From the NCBI RefSeq assembly GCF_900115115.1, contig NZ_FOVI01000009.1:62001-126000 (forward strand): a stretch of 64,000 nt of DNA, given 5' to 3'. The DNA comes from Paenimyroides ummariense (GTDB lineage: Bacteria > Bacteroidota > Bacteroidia > Flavobacteriales > Flavobacteriaceae). The notes beneath the pieces are model-generated. The model made no database searches and was not told the DNA's origin. It was given only the letters and a program-made list of their open reading frames with translations. Shown piece by piece: positions 18,003 through 27,228 of this stretch. Numbering within the stretch: position 1 is the first letter of the stretch; each line of letters begins with the position of its first letter. Both the position numbers and the translations under genes were made by a program.

Positions 18003-20330
18003 CAACCCTAAATATTTACGGAAATAACCACATTCTGCAATTACATCTTGGTAATATTTGGTATCGCTGTAATTTGCTTTTAAATCTACAAAGCCTTGCC
18101 ATTTCTGAATTACAGCCCCATCAGGATAACCCCAATAAGTGTTTGTTGAGAAATACTTATTGTAGTAAAAATCGTTACGTTGTGTTTTAGCCAGCATATA
18201 TGCCATTTTAGCTTTTTGCTCGTTATCTGCAGCTGCTTTTTTAGCTATGTTGTAATACTTTTGTACGTTTTCCATGCCGTACAACATTTTGCTGTGTTCA
18301 TTACTGATGCTGTTTCCGTACTCGTTTATAATGTTGTTGTAGTAAAAAGCGCGTGCATTTCCAAAATAGGAGGCGTTATAAAAAGCATTTCCTACCAAAA
18401 GCGCGTTGCTGTAAACATCTTCGCCTGCGGCAATTTTCGCCTTCATTTCTTTTATTTTTTGAAGGAAATTCAACTGCGAATATTTTACCGATTGTTTTGC
18501 TGCATGATCGCAATCGTTACAATCTTTAATTTTTCCATTGAACGGATTTCCTGGTAGCTCTTGTGTTTTGTAATCAACCATTTGGGTTTCGTATTGTTGT
18601 TTTTCCCAATTATAGGTTTTGCTTTCAAACGGAGTAATCTTTTCAAACTCTGCAATGGCTTCATCAATCTTATCCTGATAGAACAAATAAATTCCTCGAC
18701 TTTCGTAAATATCTGCCAGTTTATAAGGATAAATCCCTACAAAAATATCCTGCCAAGCCGAACGCTGACTACTCAACAACAGTTTTTCCATGGCGTTGCT
18801 CTGCTTTTGATCTTTATAAAATCCTTTAATCGGATACGTTAATTCTGACATTAACCCATCGCCTTGTTTCCTGTAAAGTGAACTGATGTATTTTTTTGTA
18901 AACGATTGCAAATAATCGGTTCTTCCTTCGCTAACATAATCTTTTACCGGAAATGTTTCTTCGTAAAACAACCAGTTTACATCTTCAATCAGTTTTCCTT
19001 CGGCTTTTAAATCGATCTGATCAACACTTAAAAGATTGTTCAACAAACGCAAACTGCGAACCTGATTTTTTTGATTAGCATTTTGAGATAAAGTATGTGC
19101 TTCTTTCAGTAAATTATCGGCTTTAGAATAATCGCCCGCCAACGAATTAAAATATGCTGCAGTTGCTTTCCAAATGTACGGATTATGCACTTTTGAATCG
19201 TTTGCTACTTCGTTAATCCACTTTAATTCAACTGCATTTACCTTATCTTTCAGTTCTTTTTTAACCTTTTTAGCATCGATATCCAACTTATCGTATTCTG
19301 TATAAATATTGATACTTTGCTCATTGATATTTACCCAGCGCGATAGTACAAAATCGATATGCGGCGAGTTCGGATTCAGCTTATACAAATCTTGCATGGC
19401 ACTGAATTCGTTGGTATAGTAGCCCTGCAAAGCGTACATAGCTTCTTTTGCAGACTGATTTGGCGCCTGACTTAAAGATGCTTTAAAAGCAGCGGCATCT
19501 AAAGGTTTATAATCAAAAAGTGCAGACGGCATCATTGGTTTACACTGATTAAAAACTTGCGCAAATGTGGCATTTGCTTTTTCGTAATTTTTCAGGTTTT
19601 TATACGCACCGCCCACATAACTTAACGCCTGATAATACAGGTTGTTTTTAGGTTGATCTTTCTGCGTGTCGTTAAAAAAGGTAATGACCGAACTGCGATC
19701 CGATGAATAAAATTTAGATCGAACTACCTGAAACCACATGCGGTTTTTAAAGAAATCGTCTTTATTTGAAGTTTGTTTTTTGTACAGATTTTCCACTTTT
19801 CCGGTAAAGTCCGTATCGGCATTTAACTGTGTGCGGTTGTTGTAATCCCAATAATTGTAGGATTGGTTAGAATAGGTTTCGATACCGCGCGCCAACATAA
19901 TAAACAGTACAAATTTCTGCGTTTTTTCGTCTGATGTATCCAAAGTGAATTTAAAATTCTGCTTTTTAAACTCAGCTGCCGGATTTTTAGCCTGACTAAT
20001 TGTTCTTAATGGAGCATCTAAATCTTTATTGTACAGATAATATTCTACCGTTTCAGGAGTGTATTTTTTCAGGTAGCTTGTCCAATCTGAAACGTTTTCG
20101 TCTTTAAACAAATCGCCGGGTGACTGAACGGTGTATCCATTATAAAATATGAAATAATCATCGTAAAAAAACGGTTGGTAATCTTTGTTGTTTACCGTAA
20201 TTTCAGGTGAAAAAACCGATGTATAACCCGATCCCCACCAACCATCGGCACAACCATAAGCGTAGGTTCCGTAACCCAATATAGCAGTTAAACTACCAGC
20301 GGCTAACAGTTTTAAAATCTTCTTTTTCAT
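17997..20330 (-). CDS. Large exported protein with TPR-like helical repeats
   Basis: 777 residues with an N-terminal signal sequence (MKKKILKLLAAGSLTAILGY). The mature part begins with a Cys/Trp/Gly-rich segment (GCADGWWGSGYTSVF) and continues as mostly helical sequence with TPR-like stretches such as NLYYQALSYVGGAYKNLKNY and LADIYESRGIYLFYQDKIDE. A CNDCDHAA motif lies near residue 600. I do not recognise a characterised family; it is probably a Bacteroidota-specific periplasmic scaffold. Its start lies 38 bases inside the end of the upstream lipoprotein gene, an unusually long overlap that suggests translational coupling. Confidence 0.8.
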   Translation of the reverse strand: MKKKILKLLAAGSLTAILGYGTYAYGCADGWWGSGYTSVFSPEITVNNKDYQPFFYDDYFIFYNGYTVQSPGDLFKDENVSDWTSYLKKYTPETVEYYLYNKDLDAPLRTISQAKNPAAEFKKQNFKFTLDTSDEKTQKFVLFIMLARGIETYSNQSYNYWDYNNRTQLNADTDFTGKVENLYKKQTSNKDDFFKNRMWFQVVRSKFYSSDRSSVITFFNDTQKDQPKNNLYYQALSYVGGAYKNLKNYEKANATFAQVFNQCKPMMPSALFDYKPLDAAAFKASLSQAPNQSAKEAMYALQGYYTNEFSAMQDLYKLNPNSPHIDFVLSRWVNINEQSINIYTEYDKLDIDAKKVKKELKDKVNAVELKWINEVANDSKVHNPYIWKATAAYFNSLAGDYSKADNLLKEAHTLSQNANQKNQVRSLRLLNNLLSVDQIDLKAEGKLIEDVNWLFYEETFPVKDYVSEGRTDYLQSFTKKYISSLYRKQGDGLMSELTYPIKGFYKDQKQSNAMEKLLLSSQRSAWQDIFVGIYPYKLADIYESRGIYLFYQDKIDEAIAEFEKITPFESKTYNWEKQQYETQMVDYKTQELPGNPFNGKIKDCNDCDHAAKQSVKYSQLNFLQKIKEMKAKIAAGEDVYSNALLVGNAFYNASYFGNARAFYYNNIINEYGNSISNEHSKMLYGMENVQKYYNIAKKAAADNEQKAKMAYMLAKTQRNDFYYNKYFSTNTYWGYPDGAVIQKWQGFVDLKANYSDTKYYQDVIAECGYFRKYLGLQ

Positions 20331-21282
20331 AAGCTTTTAAATTATTTTCATTTAAATCGTAAAATATAATCTCGTTAGGTTTGTGTCTGCTGTTCTTTTT
20401 AATATCGTGCATCATTTCCTTTAACTGATCGGCACTTACAGCTTCAATTTTAATTTCATCGTCTTTCGCCAGATATCTGCCTTTAAAAACAATATCTTTT
20501 ACAACCTTATATCTATTATCGCTGATCTTTGCAAATTGATCTCCCGTTAAATCGTTCACTCGCAAACCACCTATTAAATTTGTCACCTGATTGTTGCGAA
20601 CATGAACACCCCAACTAAAAACGGGCAACGCAATATTTAATGGTAGGTTGTAATTTTGTAACGAATTTACATAGTTTTTTGCTGTTTTTTGACTGTAGAT
20701 GGAATTGTCTTCACCGGAATTGATAACACCCATGTTATAATACATTAACACGCCGGTTTTTACTGAAGGAATTCCAGTTTTTTCGGGATATTTGATTTGA
20801 TGCAGCCGAATGGTCGCCGATAAATTGGGATGTAGTTTTTTAAATTGATCTATAAACTGAAAGTAGTTTTGTTTTGATTTTAGACTCCAATCGCAATCAA
20901 ACTGAATTTCGTTTACCGATACATCTGCCGATTTATTGATTTGTTGGATATAATTGTACACTTTTACCGCCAAACTATCAGCAGAACCGTTTTGCAAGAA
21001 AACTTCATTCTTAATATATACAACAGGAACAACATTATATCCCTCAGGTTTCTGATTAAAAACTATTGGTGCTACAGGAATAGCTTCATTGTTCTGTAAA
21101 GCCACATCGAAATACCGAATGTACAGTTTTTTGACATCCAGATCTTTTAAATACTGCTGTTCTGTTTCGGTTAAACTAAACGTTGTACGCCAGAAGTAAA
21201 ATGCCGTGCTTATTTTTTCTGTTTTTGCCGAACAAGCTACCAACAAAGTAACCAGCAACATTAACAACCAAATCTTTTTCAT
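20293..21282 (-). CDS. Lipoprotein with TIM-barrel-like sequence
   Basis: 329 residues. Signal peptide and lipobox LLVAC give a lipid anchor at Cys17. The alternating strand/helix pattern and the segments EIQFDCDWSLKSKQNYFQFI, VLMYYNMGV and LNIALPVFSWGVH suggest a glycosidase-like barrel, with Asp residues in FDCDW as possible acids. No catalytic assignment is possible. It is translationally linked to the 777-residue exported protein gene downstream and follows a 143-residue exported protein gene by 15 bases. Confidence 0.75.
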   Translation of the reverse strand: MKKIWLLMLLVTLLVACSAKTEKISTAFYFWRTTFSLTETEQQYLKDLDVKKLYIRYFDVALQNNEAIPVAPIVFNQKPEGYNVVPVVYIKNEVFLQNGSADSLAVKVYNYIQQINKSADVSVNEIQFDCDWSLKSKQNYFQFIDQFKKLHPNLSATIRLHQIKYPEKTGIPSVKTGVLMYYNMGVINSGEDNSIYSQKTAKNYVNSLQNYNLPLNIALPVFSWGVHVRNNQVTNLIGGLRVNDLTGDQFAKISDNRYKVVKDIVFKGRYLAKDDEIKIEAVSADQLKEMMHDIKKNSRHKPNEIIFYDLNENNLKAYEKEDFKTVSRW

Positions 21283-21297
21283 AATGCAAAGAAAAAA

Positions 21298-21729
21298 CTA
21301 TTCCTGCAAAGTAGCGTTATCTTCGGTTAACAATTTAATTTCGTTCGTTTGCACCGCATCTTCGTATCGAACAAAAACAGGTGTTGCACCCAAGCCTTTA
21401 CAGGTAAAAAACACGGTATAGCCTTTTTTATCGTCGCCCGACACATTTATGGCTTTTACCTTTAATTTTTTGTTCATTTCATCGGCACGCAGGTATGCAT
21501 CGTTTTGAGTAATATACATGTAGCGTTCAAAATTACTTGGATTGCTAATTTGTAAACTATCGCCTACTTGAACTGTTGCTCCTGCTCTTGAAATATATTC
21601 GGTATAAGTACCTGCTTTGGTCAACGCATCATGCGAAACTGATTTAACTTTTTTGTTTTGAGCCAAAACCTGCTGACCAACAACAACTAAAAGAAGTAGT
21701 ATTATTTTTTTTAAATGGATATTTTTCAT
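21298..21729 (-). CDS. Small exported protein of unknown function
   Basis: About 143 residues from the ATG at 21729 (MKNIHLKKIILLLLVVVGQQ); a further in-frame ATG at 21741 adds four residues. It has a signal peptide and a beta-rich mature part with no family I recognise. First gene of a three-gene minus-strand cluster (this gene, the barrel-like lipoprotein, the 777-residue protein), all exported, so a joint envelope role is likely. Confidence 0.7.
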   Translation of the reverse strand: MKNIHLKKIILLLLVVVGQQVLAQNKKVKSVSHDALTKAGTYTEYISRAGATVQVGDSLQISNPSNFERYMYITQNDAYLRADEMNKKLKVKAINVSGDDKKGYTVFFTCKGLGATPVFVRYEDAVQTNEIKLLTEDNATLQE

Positions 21730-21807
21730 AATTAATAGCATTTAATTTCAATTAAAAGTAATCAATTTTAATGTTAAATTTTTTATTTTAGATAAAATTT
21801 GTTTCCT

Positions 21808-22218
21808 ATGATTTTTAAAATCTATTACCAAAATATAGTTTTTCTTTTAAGTATAATATTAATTAGTTCTTGCAGTTCAAATTTTGACAGTAAAGAATAT
21901 CCTATTATTTATTCCTCAAAAAACACGCAATTTAACATGCTTATTTATAGTGGAAAATTTCCTATTGATGAGAAGCTTGTATTTAATGAAGACAAAAGCT
22001 ATTTTTATGAAACATGTAGTTTAAACGAAAAAGGAACATGGAAAATAAAAGGTGATTCACTATTTTTATTTTGCCAAGAAAAAGGTTTTAAAAATGAAAA
22101 TTTGTATAAAATTGATTCATTAAAGCAGGTTATAATCTGCAGAAAAACACCAACGATTTGGATAATAAAGAGCAACCGAATAAAACAAGTTGATAGAAAT
22201 CTTCTATTATTTGAATAA
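21808..22218 (+). CDS. Small lipoprotein of unknown function
   Basis: 136 residues from ATG 21808 (MIFKIYYQNIVFL); an ATG three codons earlier is also in frame. Lipobox LISSC followed by Ser-Ser-Asn-Phe-Asp. The mature part has a lipocalin-like pattern (GTWKIKGDSLFLFC), as in small stress or copper-resistance lipoproteins, but I cannot name it. Its own strong terminator follows. Confidence 0.65.
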   Translation: MIFKIYYQNIVFLLSIILISSCSSNFDSKEYPIIYSSKNTQFNMLIYSGKFPIDEKLVFNEDKSYFYETCSLNEKGTWKIKGDSLFLFCQEKGFKNENLYKIDSLKQVIICRKTPTIWIIKSNRIKQVDRNLLLFE

Positions 22219-22224
22219 AAACAA

Positions 22225-22257
22225 AACCCCGACGGAGTTTAAAACTCCGTCGGGGTT
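22225..22257. terminator. Strong bidirectional terminator
   Basis: Perfect 16-base complementary arms (AACCCCGACGGAGTTT at 22225-22240 and its complement at 22242-22257) between convergent genes. The GC-rich stem and A/T flanks suit both directions. Confidence 0.85.
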
Positions 22258-22280
22258 GGTAAATTATCTAATAAATAAGA

Positions 22281-24437
22281 TTATTTAATAATCTTTAATT
22301 CGTTAATTAAGTTGGTTGCACCAGCGTATTTATCGATAATGAACAATACGTAACGGATATCAACATTAATGGTACGTTGCAATTTAGGATCAAAAATAAC
22401 ATCACCAGCCATAGCTTCAATATTACCGTCGAAAGCTAAACCAATCAACTCTCCTTTTCCGTTTAAAACCGGTGAACCAGAGTTACCACCAGTAATATCG
22501 TGATCTGTTAAAAAGTTTACGTGTAACGTTCCGTCTTTATCGGCATACTGTCCATAATCTTTTGCGTTATACAAATCAATTAAACGTTGTGGGTTTTCAA
22601 ACTCTTCGTCGCCTGCTTTGTGTTTCGCAATAGTCCCTTTTAAAGTCGTGTACCAATTGTCAGTTGCATCGTTCGGACGATCTGCACGGCGAGGTAAATC
22701 AATTACTTTTCCATAAGTTAAACGCAATGTTGAGTTAGCATCCGGATAGTATTTTGTTTTTGGATTTGCCTTACGTAAACCATCAACCAATTTGCGGAAA
22801 GCTACATCGTATTTTTCTTTTAGCGGAGCAATTGTTGCTGGTTGCTCGCGGTATTTGGTTAATAAATCAGATGAAATCTTAAATAATTCATCATTCTCGA
22901 TCATTGATTTATCAGGATTTTTTAAATACTTCATCAATAAATCTTTTGATGAAAACACACTACCTGCAAATGCTTTATCTACAATTTTAGAATAATCGAA
23001 ATTATTTTTCTCGCCTAATTGTTTTACATACGGAGCCACATCATAACCAACAGATTTAGTTGCATACAGATTTAACTGACGCGCCAACATTTCAGCTTCT
23101 AACGGACCATAAAAACCTTTATAAGTATCGTTAATTGCCTCTTCTAATCTTGGGCGCATTTCTGCGCGCTTCGCTTCGTTTTCATTAGCATACTGAATTA
23201 ACGCATTTCCGAAACTATAAGGAATTGCAGCTAAATCTGATGTACGTAAAATAGTCATTAAATAATTGTCGTGTCGTGCTTTTTCGTTGGTTGCAGCGTA
23301 ATATGCATTGATATCGGCAACAACGTTTCCGTATTCTTCTTTATTATTTTTTTTGTTAGCCCATTTGTTAAATTTGGCTTCGTTTTTACGTTTTGTATCT
23401 GCTGTTTTTTGAGCTGTTAATGCATCGATCATACCCTGACGGTTTTTCCAGTAGTTTGCAACGCCTGCGTATTTACTTGCATAAGCCAAACGAACTTCGT
23501 CTTTCTGATCCATGTATTTTTTCATCACATCCATTCCTAAACGAGATCCTTCAACCCAAGCAGGATAAGCAAATTCAACATTTTGCTGAATTCCTTCTGC
23601 CGGCATCCAACGATTTGTTCTACCAGGATATCCCAAAATCATAGAGAAATCGCCTTCTTTTAAACCTTGAATGTTTACAGGTAAAAAGTGTTTTGGTTTT
23701 AACGGAACGTTGCTAGCAGCATATTCTGCCGGATTTCCATTCGCATCGCCATAAACGCGGAACAATGAAAAGTCACCTGTGTGACGTGGCCATTCCCAGT
23801 TGTCTGTATCGCCACCAAATTTACCGATTGATGCTGGTGGAGTTCCCACTAAACGAACATCGGTATAATCTTGATACACGAAATAGTAATATTCGTTCCC
23901 TTGGAAGAAAGATCGAACTGAAACAGTATATTTACCACCTTCGTTATTTTCTTTATCGATTTTTGCAATTTCCTGATTGATCGCCTTTTCGCGTTCTGCT
24001 TCGGTCATTCCTTTGTTAACAACACCTAAAATACGTTTTGTAACATCGTCCATACGAACAAAGAAACGCACCGAAATATCTTTAGGTTTGCGTTCATCGG
24101 CTTTTGTTTTTGCCCAGAAACCGTTTGTTAAAATATCGTCTTGCGGAGTAGAAAGTTCTGCAATTTTATCATATCCGCAGTGGTGGTTTGTTAAAACCAA
24201 ACCTTGATCCGAAATAATTTCTGCAGTACAACCTCCGTCAAACTGCACAATGGCATCTTTTAAAGAATGGTTGTTTATGCTGTAAATTTCATCGGGCGTT
24301 AACTGTAACCCCATTTTTTGCATATCGCGGTGGTTTAAACGTTCAATGAACATTAAAAACCACATTCCTTCGTTTGCAAACATACCCAAAGGCATTGCCA
24401 GCATAAACAAAGAAAGAAATAAGCTTAATTTTTTCAT
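22281..24437 (-). CDS. S46-family dipeptidyl peptidase (DPP7/DPP11 type)
   Basis: 718-residue exported serine peptidase that releases dipeptides from peptide N-termini in the periplasm of asaccharolytic Bacteroidota. It has a signal peptide (about 1-21), then NEGMWFLMFIERLN, the usual S46 mature start. The catalytic His is in VLTNHHCGYD (85/86), Asp in GGDTDNWEWPRHTGDF (about 226) and Ser in GNSGSPVL (about 653). The specificity position seems to be the Gly of AFDGN; as I recall, Gly there marks DPP7 (hydrophobic P1) and Arg marks DPP11 (acidic P1), so DPP7-like is more likely. Single-gene unit. Confidence 0.93.
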   Translation of the reverse strand: MKKLSLFLSLFMLAMPLGMFANEGMWFLMFIERLNHRDMQKMGLQLTPDEIYSINNHSLKDAIVQFDGGCTAEIISDQGLVLTNHHCGYDKIAELSTPQDDILTNGFWAKTKADERKPKDISVRFFVRMDDVTKRILGVVNKGMTEAEREKAINQEIAKIDKENNEGGKYTVSVRSFFQGNEYYYFVYQDYTDVRLVGTPPASIGKFGGDTDNWEWPRHTGDFSLFRVYGDANGNPAEYAASNVPLKPKHFLPVNIQGLKEGDFSMILGYPGRTNRWMPAEGIQQNVEFAYPAWVEGSRLGMDVMKKYMDQKDEVRLAYASKYAGVANYWKNRQGMIDALTAQKTADTKRKNEAKFNKWANKKNNKEEYGNVVADINAYYAATNEKARHDNYLMTILRTSDLAAIPYSFGNALIQYANENEAKRAEMRPRLEEAINDTYKGFYGPLEAEMLARQLNLYATKSVGYDVAPYVKQLGEKNNFDYSKIVDKAFAGSVFSSKDLLMKYLKNPDKSMIENDELFKISSDLLTKYREQPATIAPLKEKYDVAFRKLVDGLRKANPKTKYYPDANSTLRLTYGKVIDLPRRADRPNDATDNWYTTLKGTIAKHKAGDEEFENPQRLIDLYNAKDYGQYADKDGTLHVNFLTDHDITGGNSGSPVLNGKGELIGLAFDGNIEAMAGDVIFDPKLQRTINVDIRYVLFIIDKYAGATNLINELKIIK

Positions 24438-24762
24438 TATTAATGTTGATTTTTTCTTTACATGCGAAGATAATAAATTGTTTTTAGTTGTAGGTTATTA
24501 GTTACTTAAGATACTTATTTGGTTTGATATTTTTAATTGAAAACAGACGGTCTGCGGAATTTCTCCACAAAAAACCACAATTCATCAATAGAACTTTCTG
24601 CTTTTAGATCCTTTTAAATTGACATCTTTCAAAATTATTAATCAATAAACAGCTGATTTTGTAAAGAATACTCTTAAATATCAATTAAAAAACTAAGCCC
24701 ATTGTAATGTTATAAAAAAACGGTTCGGTTTTAGTAAATGGTTTTATTTAAAATTTTAAACC
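24438..24762. other. Intergenic region between divergent genes
   Basis: 325 bases of AT-rich sequence between the S46 peptidase and a lipoprotein gene. On the minus strand TATCTTCGC near 24465-24475 is a near match to the -7 element for the peptidase. I see no clear core for the plus-strand gene, no gene and no strong hairpin. Confidence 0.6.
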
Positions 24763-25242
24763 ATGAAGAAAATATTCAAAAATTTTATTGGCTTATGTAC
24801 TTTAGCCGTTGTAACAAGCGCTCTATTTGTAAATTGTAGCAGTAGCGATGACGGAAATGGCCCTGTTATTCCTGGAATTGAAGGTAAAAACATGAAATTT
24901 ACCATTACCATTGATAATGTAACTATGGACGATTATATTTCATTTGTTGCCGTGAGTTCGTCTTTCAACACCAATACTATTTGGAAAGTGAATGGTACAG
25001 AACGTGCAAACGAAACAGGCATTTCTTTAGATAAACAAAGCTTTTCAGGATCGACTAAAACGTATGTTATTGAAAGTATTTCGCCATTACCTGCCGCAAG
25101 TTTAAGTATGCAGTTTATTCCTTTTAACAACAAAAGCATTACGTATTCTTACAAAGCAGAGATTAATGGAACGGTGGTAAAAGACGAACAAAACATCACG
25201 GTAACTAACCCAAACAGCCATACAGCACAATACAGTTACTAA
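24763..25242 (+). CDS. Predicted surface lipoprotein
   Basis: 159 residues. Signal peptide ends in LFVNC with the lipidated Cys at about residue 26, followed by SSSDDG, an acidic stretch of the kind that directs Bacteroidota lipoproteins to the cell surface. The mature domain is beta-rich with Ser/Thr/Asn-rich strands and no family I recognise. Own terminator downstream. Confidence 0.75.
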   Translation: MKKIFKNFIGLCTLAVVTSALFVNCSSSDDGNGPVIPGIEGKNMKFTITIDNVTMDDYISFVAVSSSFNTNTIWKVNGTERANETGISLDKQSFSGSTKTYVIESISPLPAASLSMQFIPFNNKSITYSYKAEINGTVVKDEQNITVTNPNSHTAQYSY

Positions 25243-25245
25243 TAA

Positions 25246-25275
25246 AAAATGTCTCTAAAATTTTAGGGACATTTT
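25246..25275 (+). terminator. Terminator of the lipoprotein gene at 24763
   Basis: AAAATGTC and GACATTTT arms with a complementary CTAAAATTTTAG core give one long hairpin three bases after the stop codon, ending in a T-rich stretch. Confidence 0.8.
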
Positions 25276-25365
25276 ATTTGGTACGATATTAAATTCAGTT
25301 GCTAAAATTTGATCACATTATATATTTTTTATTACATTTATTAAAATTTAAAAATTAATTACGTT

Positions 25366-25824
25366 ATGGGATTATTTTCATTTATTAAAGAAAAGGGCGC
25401 TAAAATTTTTGGCAAAAAAGAACAGGAAGCTCCTGTTGAAGAGAAAAAAACATTGCAGGCACAAGCTTTGTTAGACTATGTAAAGCAGCTTGGTTTACCT
25501 TACAACAGAATTAAATTATCGGTTACCGATGATGATGTTAAGGTTGAAGGCGAGGTTGCTGCACAAGAAGATGCCGAAAAAATTGTTTTAGCAATTGGTA
25601 ATGTTGAAGGTGTTGACCAAGTTGATAACTTAATGACTGTTGCAACACCGGCTCCACAAGCACAATTTTATACTGTTGTAAGTGGTGATACCTTATCGAA
25701 AATTTCTAAAGAATTTTATGGCGATGCCAACAAATACAATACTATTTTCGAAGCGAATAAACCCATGTTAACGCATCCTGATAAAATTTATCCGGGTCAG
25801 GTTTTAAGAATACCAAATTTATAA
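25366..25824 (+). CDS. BON-LysM protein (Kbp/YgaU-like)
   Basis: 152 residues without a signal peptide, beginning MGLFSFIKEKGAKIFGKKE as in the family. A BON domain (about 28-90, with VKVEGEVAAQEDAEKI) is followed by a C-terminal LysM domain (about 98-150, YTVVSGDTLSKISKEFYGD). The E. coli homologue Kbp (YgaU) binds potassium and is made under salt stress. Despite LysM it is probably cytoplasmic. Single gene bounded by a terminator. Confidence 0.92.
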   Translation: MGLFSFIKEKGAKIFGKKEQEAPVEEKKTLQAQALLDYVKQLGLPYNRIKLSVTDDDVKVEGEVAAQEDAEKIVLAIGNVEGVDQVDNLMTVATPAPQAQFYTVVSGDTLSKISKEFYGDANKYNTIFEANKPMLTHPDKIYPGQVLRIPNL

Positions 25825-25828
25825 ACTG

Positions 25829-25860
25829 AAAAATCCTCTTAAAATTTTAAGAGGATTTTT
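25829..25860. terminator. Terminator between Kbp-like and thermonuclease genes
   Basis: AATCCTCTTAAAA and TTTTAAGAGGATT pair perfectly, with A and T runs on either side, so it can serve both convergent genes. Confidence 0.85.
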
Positions 25861-25864
25861 TTGA

Positions 25865-26359
25865 TTATCTATTCCACAATCCGCGATTGTTTTCACGAGC
25901 TTGAACTTGCAGATTGTAAAAAAGATCGGCATATCTTACATTGGGCGATACCGTCATAATTAAGGCATAACCTTCTTTTATCATGATAGCGTTTACAAAA
26001 GTATCGTCTTCTAAATATACGTAGGATAAGGTTCTGCCGTATCGATCTAAAGAATCGATATCTGTTTCTAAACGCACTTTTTTATCTTTCAACATTTTGG
26101 TTAGATACGCTTTGGATTCTTTACCATAATGTCCTTCTTCTTTTTTCCATCGTTTTTGAGATTCGGGAGCATCGATACCTGTTAATCTAATTTTTATTCC
26201 TTTTGATGTTCCGTTATCTACCCAAAAGGTATCACCATCGACCACTTTTGTAACCGGATACCATTCCTGAGATTGTCCTGAGTTTTCAGAAAAATCGTTT
26301 TTGTTTGAACTGCAAAAGGTTAACGATACCAATAAAAAGAGTAAATAAAGTTGTTTCAT
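25865..26359 (-). CDS. Thermonuclease-family lipoprotein
   Basis: 164 residues from ATG 26359 (MKQLYLLFLLVSLTFCSSNK); an earlier in-frame ATG at 26380 would bury the signal peptide. Lipobox LTFC. A staphylococcal-nuclease fold follows: VVDGDTFWVD, IRLTGIDAPES (catalytic Arg), YGKESKAYL (catalytic Glu) and DRYGRTLSYVY (second catalytic Arg). All three catalytic positions are present, so it is an envelope-anchored nuclease, perhaps for nutrient scavenging or for resisting DNA from outside. Confidence 0.92.
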   Translation of the reverse strand: MKQLYLLFLLVSLTFCSSNKNDFSENSGQSQEWYPVTKVVDGDTFWVDNGTSKGIKIRLTGIDAPESQKRWKKEEGHYGKESKAYLTKMLKDKKVRLETDIDSLDRYGRTLSYVYLEDDTFVNAIMIKEGYALIMTVSPNVRYADLFYNLQVQARENNRGLWNR

Positions 26360-26445
26360 AGGGTTTGTTTTAAATTGCAAAAATGAGGATTATTTACAAA
26401 CTTACTCTTAACAAGAATCAATTTCTTACGACTTTCCACATTCAA

Positions 26446-26475
26446 CAAAAAAAATCCGACTAAAAAGCCGGATTT
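26446..26475 (-). terminator. Terminator downstream of the NarL-type regulator
   Basis: On the minus strand AAATCCG and CGGATTT (26469-26475 and 26452-26458) are followed by a T run. A second hairpin lies between it and the gene: TTTTCTTAA (26481-26489) with TTAAGAAAA (26501-26509). Confidence 0.7.
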
Positions 26476-26549
26476 CAACATTTTCTTAAAACAAACAACT
26501 TTAAGAAAACAACAACAAAGTGTTTCAATGTAATATTTTAAAAATGGAT

Positions 26550-27218
26550 TTATATTAACCCTATATCTTTGGTTTGACTGATAAGATGTGTAATGTTTCG
26601 AGAATTAAAATGAATTTTCAGTTTATTTATGCGCTTTTCAACACTGCTCATGCTTGCAGATGTGTAATTTTTACTCCTAAAGTCTTTACTGATTTCTTCT
26701 TGAGAATATCCTTTGGCTAAAAGATTCAACAATTCAATATCTTGTTCTTCAATCTCAAAAACCGAAGCTTCTCGAAACATACTCTGAAGGTTTTCCGGAA
26801 CATATTTTCCCTCGTTTGCATATACGTTTTCAATGGCTTTTTTTAGTTCTTGCGTGCTGTTTCGCCCTTTAGAAACATAGGCATTTATTAAATTGTTGTC
26901 GAACATATTTTTAATTTTTGCCATGCGGTCTTCTATCGAATATACAATGATGCGAATTTCGGGTTGAATTTCTTTTACCGCCTGTACCAATTCTTCGCCC
27001 GCATGCAAAATGGTCTTGGTGTGATCTGCCTTAAAAGAAAGATCAGAAATCAGCAAATCATAAGGATTGTTTTCCTGGATCGCTTTTTTTATTTTTAATA
27101 ACGCATCGTCGCAATATTTGGCATGGTGAATTTCCATAGTTGAATATTCTGCCAAAGCGGTAACTATACCAAAACTAATGGTATCGATATCTTCTGCTAT
27201 TAAAACTTTTTTAAACAT
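26550..27218 (-). CDS. NarL/FixJ-type response regulator
   Basis: 222 residues. Receiver domain (about 1-125) with acidic VLIAEDIDT, phospho-acceptor Asp in LLISDLSF (about 59) and the Lys of VSKG. The C-terminal part has a LuxR-like HTH (IELLNLLAKGYSQEEISKDF to SVEKRINKLKIHF), slightly longer than usual between the helices. It starts 10 bases after the stop of the TPR histidine kinase gene and is its obvious partner. Confidence 0.9.
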   Translation of the reverse strand: MFKKVLIAEDIDTISFGIVTALAEYSTMEIHHAKYCDDALLKIKKAIQENNPYDLLISDLSFKADHTKTILHAGEELVQAVKEIQPEIRIIVYSIEDRMAKIKNMFDNNLINAYVSKGRNSTQELKKAIENVYANEGKYVPENLQSMFREASVFEIEEQDIELLNLLAKGYSQEEISKDFRSKNYTSASMSSVEKRINKLKIHFNSRNITHLISQTKDIGLI

Positions 27219-27228
27219 TTTATTCTTT

